DNA of 64,000 bases from Yoonia sp. BS5-3 (GCF_038069655.2 NZ_CP150952.2:1-64000); one strand, 5' to 3'; numbered from the stretch's first letter, positions 16,875 through 25,430 are shown. Numbers and translations are program-made. Notes: generated from the sequence alone by a model not told the origin.

Positions 16875-17456
16875 ATGTTTCCAACATCTCTAGGTATTGC
16901 TCAAAAAGAGGAGTTTGAGATGACTATGGATATACTAGGCCCGGACAACGCTTTTTGGATTGATGGCGAATGGCTCGCATGGGAAAGTATCATTGATCCA
17001 GAAGAAACCAAATACAGCCGACTTGCTGAACTTGAGCGCGAGGCTGAGCTGCGCCTCAAATATCCGAACGCTGATCCAACTTTGGTTCCATACTTTCAGG
17101 ACCTATTGACGCTTGCAGAGGCCTATTTCGGCGACACAGGACAACACCTCAACGTCTACGGCGACATTGGTGAGCTTTTTGGTGCGATCATGTATGGAAT
17201 CAAACTTCACAAGAACCACGCCAAAGGGTCCGATGGTAGATTAGGCAACGACTTTGTTGAGGTCAAAACGATCTCGCCAAATAACAGCAAAGAGAAGACC
17301 AGCGTGCGCCTTGACAGGCATTTCAATAAACTGCTCATAGTGAAAATAGACGACAACTTTGAAGTTTCGGGTCGTCTCGTGAAGCGGGCCAACTTGCCAA
17401 AAAGAGCCGGCAACAATCTCCGGCTATCATGGGCAGACATGCCTAAAGCTAACTAA
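16875..17456 (+). CDS. Putative PD-(D/E)XK endonuclease-like protein
   Basis: 193 residues from the ATG at 16875, chosen because AGGGAGG lies 6 bases upstream. The C-terminal half holds GDIGELFGAIMYG, then RLGNDFVEVKTISP, which fits a restriction-endonuclease core (E, D, E-x-K). The N-terminal half is acidic and helical. No methyltransferase partner is adjacent. The family is not recognised. Confidence 0.65.
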   Translation: MFPTSLGIAQKEEFEMTMDILGPDNAFWIDGEWLAWESIIDPEETKYSRLAELEREAELRLKYPNADPTLVPYFQDLLTLAEAYFGDTGQHLNVYGDIGELFGAIMYGIKLHKNHAKGSDGRLGNDFVEVKTISPNNSKEKTSVRLDRHFNKLLIVKIDDNFEVSGRLVKRANLPKRAGNNLRLSWADMPKAN

Positions 17457-17811
17457 TCTCATAATTTCTAACGTAGCAGGTTTAGCCCTTCCATCGAACG
17501 GAAGGACGCGCTCTCCGTCGTCGGATGCGAAACACATGATTTAATCAGTGGGATGGCTGGTCTGGGTCAGAAATGCTTGACGATCAGGTCAGCATTACGT
17601 GACGCGGCCTCATGACCAGATTCGGAAAACCTGCCAAATCGAGTCAAAGTTGTGTGACGTTCGACAAGGACCAAAGGTCCGTAGGGCAGGGGGTTATCCA
17701 GTGCGGGTGAAGGCGGCTTGACCGTCTGAATCCCAAACCGCCGCACTCCCGTAAACGAAGACACCACACATCGAAGTGTCGGGATTGTGGGTAACGCGCT
17801 GCCCGCCCAAG
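17457..17811. other. Intergenic region without a convincing gene
   Basis: 355 bases with no frame that has both a start and a ribosome site. A minus-strand frame 17567-17767 is open but looks like chance or a remnant. It leads into degenerate repeat copy A. Confidence 0.4.
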
Positions 17812-18007
17812 GCGAAGCGAACGACCGTCACCCGCAGGGCTGATCGGCGCGGCCCAGGGCGAGCATGAGACAAAGGAAGCGGGGCGGCTCGGAGAGACGG
17901 CCCGACGACTATTGGATCAGCTCGTATCGGGGCGCGGTGTTCAGGTGGAAGCCGCTTGCGGCTGGAACTAGGGCGCGGTGGACCGCCCAACGGGCGGGAC
18001 ATGGGCC
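17812..18007. repeat. Degenerate ~200-bp repeat, copy A
   Basis: It shares long blocks with copy B at 24192-24391: GCGAAGCGAACGACCGTCAC, CGCGGCCCAGGGCG, ATCAGCTCGTATCGGGGCG, AAGCCGCTTGC and AACTAGGGCGCGGTGG. One-base length changes and no shared frame argue against coding. Confidence 0.7.
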
Positions 18008-18030
18008 ACCAAACATCCTGCTCTGTCTGC

Positions 18031-18369
18031 TTAGATTTCGGTATCCAGCGGAAGTGTCACGGAATGTCCCTCGATCACGGGGAAGGAAACTTCGGTGAAG
18101 CCGCTGTCTGTCAGGAACGACACGATTCCGGTCACAGTCTTGAACTCACGAACGCAGATTTGACCAGCAAGGCGAGAACGCGCCGTGACAAGCATCTGCT
18201 TAGACCCGTCAGGATGATGGGCCTCCATCGTCCAAACACCGTGCCACGTTGACGCTTTTCGCGTTGGAGTTTGGGTGCAACGGATTAGCAATTTCGACCC
18301 TGTTTCAAGCCGGTGGCGCAAAGCCACCTCAGTGATCACGTTTGGGATCGGGGCAAGTGTTTCCGACAA
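18031..18369 (-). CDS. Paralogue of the T4SS-operon leader gene
   Basis: About 112 residues if started at TTG 18369, where the N-terminal length matches the paralogue at 55018-55386. Shared features are PNV(I/V)TE, W(H/Y)G(V/I)W, R(E/T)FKT..G..SFL...GFT.V..P..EG and a final LPD/LPLD. No ATG is available, so the start is uncertain. It is a small soluble protein, and a 9-of-12 conjugation box with palindromic arms lies 27 bases upstream. The function is unknown; a regulatory role is an inference. Confidence 0.65.
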   Translation of the reverse strand: MSETLAPIPNVITEVALRHRLETGSKLLIRCTQTPTRKASTWHGVWTMEAHHPDGSKQMLVTARSRLAGQICVREFKTVTGIVSFLTDSGFTEVSFPVIEGHSVTLPLDTEI

Positions 18370-18389
18370 AGAACAATCCAGTGTATCAG

Positions 18390-18407
18390 ACAATGATATG
18401 TTATTGT
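18390..18407. promoter_or_regulatory. Weak conjugation-box palindrome
   Basis: Arms ACAAT (18390-18394) and ATTGT (18403-18407) around 8 bases. The right 12 bases match TTATAATATTGT at 9 of 12. It lies just upstream of the minus-strand gene starting at 18369. Confidence 0.35.
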
Positions 18408-18438
18408 ACCAAGCTCCGTCGAAACGACAAGCTGCAAA

Positions 18439-18501
18439 GGGGGCTGTCTGCCCCCGCGCCCTGCAGGGCGCTCCCCCGAGGATTTTTCGGGGAAGATGAA
18501 T
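18439..18501 (+). repeat. 63-bp triple-hairpin repeat, copy 1
   Basis: It has GGGGGCTGTCTGCCCCC, then the palindrome GCGCCCTGCAGGGCGC, then CCCCGAGGATTTTTCGGGG, three successive hairpins ending in GAAGATGAAT. Copies 2 and 3 are at 20998-21060 and 34016-34078 on the same strand. This copy precedes umuD. Confidence 0.85.
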
Positions 18502-18582
18502 AGGAAAAGTTTCACAGCCGGATCGCAATTCCAGTTTGGTCAAACCTTGACAGAATGGGGCGACTTGGCAGAAAGAGGAAAA

Positions 18583-18597
18583 GAACAATCCAAGAAC
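18583..18597 (+). promoter_or_regulatory. LexA (SOS) box of umuDC
   Basis: GAAC-AATCCAA-GAAC, the exact GAAC-N7-GAAC form of the alphaproteobacterial LexA box, 15 bases upstream of the umuD start. A TTGACA at 18547-18552 is a likely -35, so LexA would cover the start of the transcript. Confidence 0.8.
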
Positions 18598-18612
18598 ATA
18601 GGAGGGATTTGG

Positions 18613-19047
18613 ATGCCTGTTTTTCCGGTGGAAACACCTGTGGTTGCCAATGGTATGCCCCTTCGGTTGGTGACAACGCCTGCCAGTGCGGGTTTTCCGT
18701 CCCCCGCTGCTGATGATCTTGAAGACGAAATAGACCCGATTTCATGGGTCGTTCGTCGTCCTTCATCGACATTCTGGTGGCGTGTCGAAGGCGACTGCCT
18801 TTGGGACGCCGGAATCCGTGACGGTGATCTGATCGCTGTTGATCGTGCGGGCAAGCGAAGGATTGGCCGTGCGGTTCTGGCCGTTGTGGAAGGGGCAGTG
18901 ACCGCCAAAATCCTGCGCAAGCGGGATGGGCGGTATTTTCTGGCCCCGGCCAATGGCCGCGAGACTTTCCCAGAAATTGAACTGACCGAGGACAGTGAAA
19001 TTTGGGGTGTGATCGCAGGCGTCGTGCGGCGGTATGATCTGGAATGA
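18613..19047 (+). CDS. umuD: UmuD-like subunit of plasmid DNA polymerase V
   Basis: 144 residues from the ATG at 18613 after GGAGGG. It is an S24-family self-cleaving protein that, once cut, activates UmuC. The cleavage region is [10 protein letters not shown] (expected cut Ala26-Gly27). The catalytic lysine is Lys99 (TAKIL). The nucleophile site reads [11 protein letters not shown], so Cys62 replaces the usual serine of GDSM. Fold motifs GDLIAVDR and FLAPAN are intact. The stop overlaps umuC by ATGA. Confidence 0.92.
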   Translation: MPVFPVETPVVANGMPLRLVTTPASAGFPSPAADDLEDEIDPISWVVRRPSSTFWWRVEGDCLWDAGIRDGDLIAVDRAGKRRIGRAVLAVVEGAVTAKILRKRDGRYFLAPANGRETFPEIELTEDSEIWGVIAGVVRRYDLE

Positions 19048-20315
19048 AGCGGCCTATCGCGATTTCCGATAGCGCCAATTTCTACGTCTCTGCTGAACGG
19101 ATCTTCGACCCCGCGCTGAAAAACGTGCCGGTGATCGTGTTGTCGAACAATGATGGATGCGCGGTAGCTCGATCCGATGAAGCCAAGGCGCTCGGAATCA
19201 AGATGGGCGAACCGCTGCACCTGCTGCGCGATAAGATCAAAGCGCATGGGGTGAAGGTCTTTAGCTCGAATTACACGCTCTACGGCGACATAAGCCGTCG
19301 CGTGGTCGAGGTTTACGAAGACTTCACGCCCAATGTGGAAATTTACTCGATAGATGAATGTTTCTTGGACTTTGGCGGGTTCAAGGATCGGGCAGAACAT
19401 GCCCGCGCGATGAGGCGCGAGGTCCTGAGGCGGATCGGCGTGCCGGTGCGCGTCGGGATCGCGCCGACGAAGACGCTGGCGAAGTGCGCAAACGACATAG
19501 CTAAGAAGAACCCGATATTCGGCGGGGTGCTGGATATGATGGACGACACACTGGCCGATTGGCTCCTGCCAATGGTGCCAGTTGGGGACATATGGGGCAT
19601 TGGGCGCAAGACTGACGCGAAACTGCGTCAGCTTGGTATCCAAACAGCGTCAGACCTTCGGGCCATGCCGTTAAGGCAGGCCCGGGCGGTCGGAACGGTC
19701 GTACTCGAACGCACGGTTCTGGAATTACAAGGTGAACCATGTTTGGCTTTTGATGATGTTGAACCGCAACGCAAAGGCATGGCTGTCACCCGCTCGGCGG
19801 GTCAGCCGATGACGGATTTCGACACAGTTTTTCAAGCCGTGTCAGCGCATGTGACCCGTGCAGCGGAAAAATTGCGCCAACACGGGCTTGTCGCGGGAAC
19901 GCTGACGGTGTTTTTCCACACCAACAGGCATCGCAAGGACCGTCCGCAATATGCGGGCAGTAGGTCCACGCGGATCATGCCAATGTCCTGCGATACATTT
20001 GAGCTGGTGCGGGCGGCGCGGCGATGTGCAGACGCCGCCTGGCCGAAAGGACAGGCGGCAAAATTCGGCTTCACGAAAGCTGGCGTTATGCTCGATGATC
20101 TTCTGCCTATCGAGGACCGACCGCGAACGCTTTTTGATGCGCCCCGCAGCAAAAGCGGTGAAGCGATGCGGGCGCTCGATCTGATTAATGATCGGTTCGG
20201 GAAAAAGACGATGGTGCTTGCAAGTGAGGGCGTGAACCGGCCTTGGCAGCTTCGGGCGGAACATCGCAGTCCGCGCTACACGACGCGGCTGTCAGATTTG
20301 CCGATTGTGCGATGA
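19044..20315 (+). CDS. umuC: UmuC-like Y-family DNA polymerase
   Basis: 423 residues, the usual UmuC length. It is the catalytic subunit of error-prone polymerase V for translesion synthesis. Metal-binding residues are present: Asp9 in ISDSANFY and Asp104-Glu105 in YSIDEC. The palm and finger motif [12 protein letters not shown] and the helix-hairpin-helix [10 protein letters not shown] near residue 187 are intact. It is transcribed from the LexA-controlled promoter with umuD and ends at a hairpin terminator. Confidence 0.96.
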   Translation: MKRPIAISDSANFYVSAERIFDPALKNVPVIVLSNNDGCAVARSDEAKALGIKMGEPLHLLRDKIKAHGVKVFSSNYTLYGDISRRVVEVYEDFTPNVEIYSIDECFLDFGGFKDRAEHARAMRREVLRRIGVPVRVGIAPTKTLAKCANDIAKKNPIFGGVLDMMDDTLADWLLPMVPVGDIWGIGRKTDAKLRQLGIQTASDLRAMPLRQARAVGTVVLERTVLELQGEPCLAFDDVEPQRKGMAVTRSAGQPMTDFDTVFQAVSAHVTRAAEKLRQHGLVAGTLTVFFHTNRHRKDRPQYAGSRSTRIMPMSCDTFELVRAARRCADAAWPKGQAAKFGFTKAGVMLDDLLPIEDRPRTLFDAPRSKSGEAMRALDLINDRFGKKTMVLASEGVNRPWQLRAEHRSPRYTTRLSDLPIVR

Positions 20316-20320
20316 CAAAG

Positions 20321-20345
20321 GCAAAAGCCCCGCTAGGGGCTTTGC
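20321..20345. terminator. Terminator between umuC and a small minus-strand gene
   Basis: GCAAAAGCCCC / GGGGCTTTGC stem with a GCTA loop and one bulged A, just after the umuC stop and before the stop of the convergent gene. It can serve both. Confidence 0.85.
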
Positions 20346-20357
20346 CATGCTGTCGCG

Positions 20358-20519
20358 TTATTTTTCGCGACGCTTGATTGTGAACTCGATCTTGAGAAGG
20401 ATCAGGTTGATTTCGATGCTGAGGCTCAAGTCGATCTTGCGCAGTTGCTTTCTGAGTGTCTTCAAGCGGCGGGCTGCGATGCGACGTAACCGATTAGATT
20501 TTTTGCGTAAATATTTCAT
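20358..20519 (-). CDS. Small very basic protein
   Basis: 53 residues, strong AAGGAG ribosome site 6 bases before the ATG at 20519, stop TAA at 20358. About a third of residues are Lys or Arg, concentrated in residues 2-28, followed by an amphipathic Leu/Ile-rich stretch and a basic end. It faces umuC across a shared terminator. Possibly nucleic-acid binding; no family recognised. It is easily missed because it is short. Confidence 0.65.
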   Translation of the reverse strand: MKYLRKKSNRLRRIAARRLKTLRKQLRKIDLSLSIEINLILLKIEFTIKRREK

Positions 20520-20810
20520 GGTAATCTCCTTAGTGAATAAACAGGGATGCCAGACACGGCGTTAAAGGGGGCCTGTCCACACGCGCGGCACGCGCCCCGA
20601 AGGGCTTGGTGTTGACTGGTCCCCGCGCCGTGTAGGGTTCCCGGTCGTTTTTCACGGAGATTGCCTTATTTATGGAAAATTCGGTTCTAGGATCGCTGCT
20701 CCCAAAGACACGGGGGATGCGCTCGATCTGCCTTCAGCTCGTTGACCGTGCTTCTGGGAATGTTCACAATAAAGCAAATGCCGCGCTAGCGGTTGCACTG
20801 AGAGGCGAAA

Positions 20811-20996
20811 ATGGCGGTCGGAAAATGTGGGCATTGTGGCTTTGAGCCGGTCGCGGCAAGTGCGAAAACTTGCCCTCAATGCAATGGCGAAGATCCGATC
20901 CTAGCGGGCGCTAATGCGACCGACTGGATGAAGGGGATCGGCATTGCTGTGGTCGCTGTGGTCGTGATCGTCGGCGGTGCCATCGTTTTGATGTAG
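20811..20996 (+). CDS. Small zinc-ribbon membrane protein
   Basis: 61 residues. CGHCG near the start and CPQC at 21-24 form a CxxC...CxxC zinc ribbon. The C-terminal 22 residues are a single Val/Ile-rich membrane helix with no tail. The ribosome site is weak (GAGAGG). A triple-hairpin repeat directly follows the stop. Confidence 0.7.
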   Translation: MAVGKCGHCGFEPVAASAKTCPQCNGEDPILAGANATDWMKGIGIAVVAVVVIVGGAIVLM

Positions 20997-20997
20997 G

Positions 20998-21060
20998 GCA
21001 GGGGCCGTCTGCCCCCGCGCCGTTGGCGCTCCCCCGAGGATTTTTCGGGGAAGATGAATG
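20998..21060 (+). repeat. 63-bp triple-hairpin repeat, copy 2
   Basis: It starts 2 bases after the zinc-ribbon gene stop. The central palindrome is shorter here (GCGCCGTTGGCGC) but the last hairpin CCCCGAGGATTTTTCGGGG is identical to copy 1. It likely acts as a terminator between convergent genes. Confidence 0.8.
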
Positions 21061-21072
21061 ATACTAGAGCAA

Positions 21073-22530
21073 TCAATTCTGCTTTGTGATCTTGAAGATA
21101 ACAGTATTGATGTTGGTTCCGGCCTCGGCAAAGCTCTCGGCTGGTAGGTCTGTGAACATGCCCCAGCTTCGCCCGCCATTGGCTTTCTCGGCCCAACGGC
21201 GGAATTGAATGTGGGCTTTACTTTGGCCGACTTCGGCGGATGCCGGAACGATGGCGATAAGCTGACCGCCAAATTTCAAGAAGTCATAGGCATGGCGCAA
21301 GTGGTCCATCCAATGCGTCCGAAAGAAGGGCGGATTTTGTATCACTGCGTCATAGATCGGGTTCGCTGGCTGGTTCAAGAAATTGCCATGTATCACCCGG
21401 CATTTCGGACTTTCCAGCGCCCGCAACTGGCGCACCCTGTCCGCGTGTATCTCAATGGCCGTAACCTTGTGGCCCTTCGCCAGAAGGGGCCTGACAAGGT
21501 GGCCTGTGCCTGCGCTTGGCTCAAGGATATGTTGATCCTCTTGAAAGCGCAGCTGATCAACAACCGTTGCCGCTGCTTCGTCGGGTGTGTGGTAGAATTG
21601 CAGGTCTTTGGACGGTAGGTTTGTGCGCTTCGCAAATGCGGCGCTGTCCTCGTCCTTTGGGGCGGCGTCGGGGATCACTTCGCCGTAGTAGTCGGCCAAA
21701 ACCTGATTGGCCTTTGTGACCAGATCATCGCGGGTGAACCAAAGGTGGGCGTTGCCATTCATAAAGCCCCGGATGCGGAAAAACCGGCTTTCGGTCAAAG
21801 ACTGTTGCGGCCCGTAGCCGCGCCGGTCGGCGTCGATCTCTTGGATCAAGCCGCGACCGGCTGGCTTTTGATCGTCCAGTTTGGCGAAGACGCGCTCCAC
21901 GTCGATGATGGTTTCTTCGGCCCATGTCCGGTTGAAGCTGCCGGAATACTCGGAAAAGGCACGATCAACGATCATGCGTGAACCGAGTTTGAAGGCGTCG
22001 TGCGATTTGAAGCGGCTATCAAGCCGCGCAAAGGCGACGGCCACCCCCCGTGCAAAGGTCAGATCGGCATTGCACATCCACGTTTCAAAGGTGGCGCGAA
22101 CGTCCTGCACGGTCACGGGCGGGACTTCCTCGCGCAATCCTTGGTCGAACTCGCGTGATCCTGTGGCGTCCATCAGATCGCGGATGCCTGTTTCTTCCAA
22201 CAGGTAAGACCAGACGGATGCGTCAAGCTGGCGGCGGTAGGTTTCAACCGACTGCGCGGCGTCAAAGCCCTGCTGCGAAAGGTGTTCATAGTGTTTGTTG
22301 TGGGTCCGGTCGATGCCCCAATATTTCCGGCCGCATTGGGCTTTGCGGGCGAAGGCGTTTGCCTCGTCGGTGAGGGCATAGGCGGCTTCAAGGGTGGTGG
22401 CGGCGTCGGTGATCTTGGCAAGTGCTGCATCGCGGGCGGCAACAATATCTTCGATCTGCGAAGTGATGGCGGGCAGGTTCGGTGCCTGTTCGCTGTCGTC
22501 GGCCATGATTTCGGGGGCTTGCATGTTCAT
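21073..22530 (-). CDS. DUF4942-type N6/C5 methyltransferase-like protein
   Basis: 485 residues. The N-terminal 300 residues are the DUF4942 region seen with plasmid and phage methyltransferases. The C-terminal Rossmann domain has motif I LEPSAGTGHLVRPL at about residue 343 and motif IV NPPF near 405, so an amino-methyltransferase on DNA (adenine) is most likely. It is the last gene of a four-gene operon joined by ATGA overlaps. It may protect the plasmid against host restriction. Confidence 0.88.
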   Translation of the reverse strand: MNMQAPEIMADDSEQAPNLPAITSQIEDIVAARDAALAKITDAATTLEAAYALTDEANAFARKAQCGRKYWGIDRTHNKHYEHLSQQGFDAAQSVETYRRQLDASVWSYLLEETGIRDLMDATGSREFDQGLREEVPPVTVQDVRATFETWMCNADLTFARGVAVAFARLDSRFKSHDAFKLGSRMIVDRAFSEYSGSFNRTWAEETIIDVERVFAKLDDQKPAGRGLIQEIDADRRGYGPQQSLTESRFFRIRGFMNGNAHLWFTRDDLVTKANQVLADYYGEVIPDAAPKDEDSAAFAKRTNLPSKDLQFYHTPDEAAATVVDQLRFQEDQHILEPSAGTGHLVRPLLAKGHKVTAIEIHADRVRQLRALESPKCRVIHGNFLNQPANPIYDAVIQNPPFFRTHWMDHLRHAYDFLKFGGQLIAIVPASAEVGQSKAHIQFRRWAEKANGGRSWGMFTDLPAESFAEAGTNINTVIFKITKQN

Positions 22531-22859
22531 GCGCTCATTCCTTCAAATAGATCGGCTTGGGGGTCGGCTTTTGGTGGCACGGGCTGCAAAGGGTCGATGC
22601 CCTTTGCCTCAACCGTGAATTTCCACTCACGTTGCCGTTTTTCGCCCCAATCGGTTGTGTAGTTTTCGCTGATCCTGACGCCGTAGATATTCGGCAAGTC
22701 TGCATAGGCTGTGACGCAATATCGCTTGGGTGATCCTTTGTATCCAAGCCATGCGTTATGGTGATCCTGTCCGCGCAGGTATTCGATGCAATCAAGGATA
22801 TTGCGTTTGTCACGGGCGGTTAGATGGCCCCCCGTGATCTTGAAAATGCTCGGTTTCAT
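22527..22859 (-). CDS. Hypothetical protein in methyltransferase operon
   Basis: 110 residues from the ATG at 22859, which overlaps the upstream stop (ATGA). Soluble; the GGHLTARDKRNILDCIEYL start and AYADLPNIYGVRISENYTTDWG segment are distinctive but not recognised. Its own stop overlaps the methyltransferase start. Confidence 0.75.
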   Translation of the reverse strand: MKPSIFKITGGHLTARDKRNILDCIEYLRGQDHHNAWLGYKGSPKRYCVTAYADLPNIYGVRISENYTTDWGEKRQREWKFTVEAKGIDPLQPVPPKADPQADLFEGMSA

Positions 22860-23491
22860 TGATCTGCCTCCGCGCCATAGTGCTTGGCGGCGGATTGATC
22901 CCATCGGGAAAAATCAAGGCCGTTGGCGTCGGCGAAGTGGCGAAGATCGCAAAGGGCGGCGCGTAGCTGCTCCCCTGCGCTTTCAATATCACCATAGTGT
23001 TCGGCCAAGGTTTCGCCCATGCGCTCGGCTTGGATGCTTGGCACGTTGGACGGCTCAACATTCCCGTATGTCTCGGCCTCTGGGGAAAGGTGCGCGATAG
23101 AAACGGTCACACATGCAACGTCTGTGTGCATATCCTCGCCCAGAAGTCGGGTGATGTTGTCGTGAATCTGGCGTCCTTGATCGTGCAAGCTGGCGGCGGC
23201 TGAACACTCAAAGGCCAGTTGAACGGTGGCGATTACTTCCTCACGCTCTGCAAGGTGTGGCATAAGGATTGCCCGCGCTTCGCGCTCTTGCGGAATGCGT
23301 CCATCTGGCATGATCAAAATGCCAAACGTGCCGTTTTGATGTTGGATCAGCGATTGCCCAAAGCCTCGCAAACCTTCGTCGGTTGTGAAGCGGGCCACAT
23401 AGCCCGCCCCCGTTTCTAATGCTGTGACTGCCATAAGGCGTTCCGCGCTGATACCTTCGGCGCTTTCCCATGCTTTTTGCGGGTTGCTCAT
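22856..23491 (-). CDS. Hypothetical protein in methyltransferase operon
   Basis: 211 residues from the ATG at 23491, chosen because it overlaps the previous stop by ATGA. A soluble, acidic, mostly helical protein without membrane segments. The C-terminal part (residues 150-205) is helical. Family not recognised. It is the second gene of the 23862-21073 operon. Confidence 0.75.
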   Translation of the reverse strand: MSNPQKAWESAEGISAERLMAVTALETGAGYVARFTTDEGLRGFGQSLIQHQNGTFGILIMPDGRIPQEREARAILMPHLAEREEVIATVQLAFECSAAASLHDQGRQIHDNITRLLGEDMHTDVACVTVSIAHLSPEAETYGNVEPSNVPSIQAERMGETLAEHYGDIESAGEQLRAALCDLRHFADANGLDFSRWDQSAAKHYGAEADQ

Positions 23492-23862
23492 TGGCCCGCC
23501 TCCGTCCAGTCGGACGCCCATGCGTCCATTGTGGCGATGGTGTTGCCCTCGGGATCAATCAAGGTCATGTCAGGCTTGATTTTTGCCGCTTCGTGGTGGT
23601 CTTTGCCGAACGTCCGCAACATGGTTTGATCAGAAGATGAAAATTCGTAAGTTGCCGTGTCGTAGTCAGCCCTCAGTGTGAAAATACCAATGCCATGCGT
23701 TCCAGCTAGGCGCATCGCGCCTTGTTCCGTTGGGTGTGTGTAGATATTTCCGTCAGCCCCAACGTAAGCCCAACGATCAAACTGCTTCGCTGTATTCGTG
23801 CCATTTCGCACATCATTAATCGCCGCGCGTAGGTGCGCCGGATTTTCAAAAACCTTCATCAT
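23488..23862 (-). CDS. Conserved protein with FGKDHH C-terminal domain
   Basis: 124 residues from ATG 23862 (a second ATG follows at once). The C-terminal half is homologous to the 76-residue protein at 10039-10269 (FGKDHH.AAKIKP...). The N-terminal half, with DRWAYVGADGNIYTHPTEQGAM, is extra. It heads the methyltransferase operon, and its start codon is the last part of the 299-bp leader repeat. Confidence 0.78.
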   Translation of the reverse strand: MMKVFENPAHLRAAINDVRNGTNTAKQFDRWAYVGADGNIYTHPTEQGAMRLAGTHGIGIFTLRADYDTATYEFSSSDQTMLRTFGKDHHEAAKIKPDMTLIDPEGNTIATMDAWASDWTEAGQ

Positions 23863-24157
23863 ATCGTGTTCCTTTGTGGTGTGGTCCGTTCTGGTGTTTC
23901 CCAAAATCGGACAAGGGTTCTGGAAGGTCCGCGTAGCGGTGCCTCTCCTGAAACCTTGGCCCTCGCCGAGAGCAGGGGGGAACCGATGCAATGCTGAAAT
24001 CCAGCCCAAAGGGGAGGGGGATCACCCGGCAACGCAGCCCGCAGGGACCGTTGGTGGGGACACCCCTTTGGGCGCAGTATTTCGGGGTTGCATTGGGGGA
24101 CCGGCGGTCCCCTGATCGTCGTGCAGCGGCGTTCGGCTTGCCCGAACCCCAAACGAC
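23859..24157 (-). repeat. 299-bp leader repeat, copy 1
   Basis: Almost identical to 33193-33492: by reading, one base indel in a G run and one C/T change. On the minus strand it ends exactly at an ATG after CACAAAGGAACACGAT, so it supplies the promoter, leader and ribosome site of the downstream gene. It contains hairpins GGGGACC/GGTCCCC and GTTCGG/CCGAAC. Confidence 0.92.
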
Positions 24158-24191
24158 TAGAAAAACCGGATCGAGCGAGATCCGATGCACA

Positions 24192-24391
24192 AGGCGAAGC
24201 GAACGACCGTCACCCGAAGGGCAGATCATCGCGGCCCAGGGCGGGCATGATGGAAAGGTGGCGCCTGGCTCTGCAAGAGACGGGCCCCATCCTATTGCAT
24301 CAGCTCGTATCGGGGCGTGGTGTTCTGGTGCAAGCCGCTTGCCGGCTGAAACTAGGGCGCGGTGGCCCGCCCTTGGGAGCGGGGCATGGGC
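24192..24391. repeat. Degenerate ~200-bp repeat, copy B
   Basis: The best preserved copy. It has the GGCTCTGCAAGAGACG segment also seen in copy C (GGCTCTGTAAGAGACG) and the blocks shared with copy A. It lies between the 299-bp repeat and the convergent end of the HTH gene. Confidence 0.7.
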
Positions 24392-24398
24392 CTAACGC

Positions 24399-25343
24399 CT
24401 ATTGGTATGCAGCTTTTGACAGCAACGCTTTACGCGACCCGAAAACTTCACGCAGGATCAATGCCAAATTTTCATTTGTTGCGCACAGATCGGCGTCTTC
24501 TGGTCCTTCATGCGCTTCCATCATCGGACGAATTTCATCATCTTCGACCAACAGGATAAATCGCTGTTCGTCGCCAGCAATATCATCAAATGTGTCGCTA
24601 CCCGCGATGGAAATGGCGATCCGAACCGAAGTCCCAGCTAACGCAACTTCTTCGTCGGTGAGGTCATGGGCTTCGCCGTACCAATCTGGCGAATAAGGAA
24701 TATCGAGACAAACTTCGTCGGGGTGAGGGTGGAAGTCGCTGCCGCCAGAAAATGTGGTTTGAACATTTTTCCAACTGGATAATTCAGTCTTTAGAAAGCT
24801 GTAAAAATCAACATCAAAGCGTGCAACGCTGTCCTCGCGCTCGATGCAAAGCTCCATCTGCATATCCTGTTCGACCCAAAGCCGAATCCAGAAATTCGTT
24901 GTGCCAATCTCTTCGTCTGGTGCTTCTGGGACAACATAGCAGAAGTCATCGGGACCTGAACTATAAGCGTGGGCGGCTATGTCGGCGAAAAGGCTTTCGT
25001 AAAAGCCCTTTGAGACCGGCATGAAGCCGCGCCGCATCTGCGTGACGGTAGGCAGGCTGATGTGTTGTTGGGCCATGTGTTCCCCGTCATCTGCGACGGC
25101 CAGATCATTGTAAGCCGAAGCAACAAGTGCCGCGAAGTCCTGCAATCGAGCCAGCTTGTTGTAGCTTTCGAGAACAAGATCATCGGGCATTGCCATCTTT
25201 CCGCTGATCCATTTTTTGATTGTATCGAGGCGGACGCCATAGAAGACGGAGGCTTCTTTTTGGGAAAATCCGAACCGCGAAATAAGAGTGGACGCCTCGT
25301 TTGGCAGTTTGAACGGATAGTCGGGAATCGAGATTTCGGGCAT
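24399..25343 (-). CDS. HTH regulator-like protein with acidic C-terminal domain
   Basis: 314 residues. Residues 18-70 form an XRE-like helix-turn-helix (FGFSQKEASVFYGVRLDTIKKWISG) of the kind where a non-standard amino acid pattern follows the second helix. The remaining 240 residues are acidic and mixed alpha/beta with no known motif, possibly a sensor. It may regulate nearby operons; targets unknown. Confidence 0.7.
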   Translation of the reverse strand: MPEISIPDYPFKLPNEASTLISRFGFSQKEASVFYGVRLDTIKKWISGKMAMPDDLVLESYNKLARLQDFAALVASAYNDLAVADDGEHMAQQHISLPTVTQMRRGFMPVSKGFYESLFADIAAHAYSSGPDDFCYVVPEAPDEEIGTTNFWIRLWVEQDMQMELCIEREDSVARFDVDFYSFLKTELSSWKNVQTTFSGGSDFHPHPDEVCLDIPYSPDWYGEAHDLTDEEVALAGTSVRIAISIAGSDTFDDIAGDEQRFILLVEDDEIRPMMEAHEGPEDADLCATNENLALILREVFGSRKALLSKAAYQ

Positions 25344-25430
25344 GGTTGGTCCTTGAATTTAAGCAGCGCTTTGGATTTGAAACCAGACACGGCGGTTAAG
25401 ACCACCGAGGGTAGATAAGTCATACAATGG

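Noticed and set aside
12477-17600. Short similarity CAGAAATG(T/C)TTGAC at 12477 and 17567 as ends of an inserted island
   Set aside because: Only about 14 bases match and no longer flanking repeat or target duplication was found.
18540-19643. 367-codon minus-strand frame opposite umuDC
   Set aside because: Shadow of umuD and umuC, which have full motif support.
20672-20851. 59-codon plus-strand frame before the zinc-ribbon gene
   Set aside because: GGAG lies 13 bases from the ATG and the frame overlaps the better supported zinc-ribbon gene.
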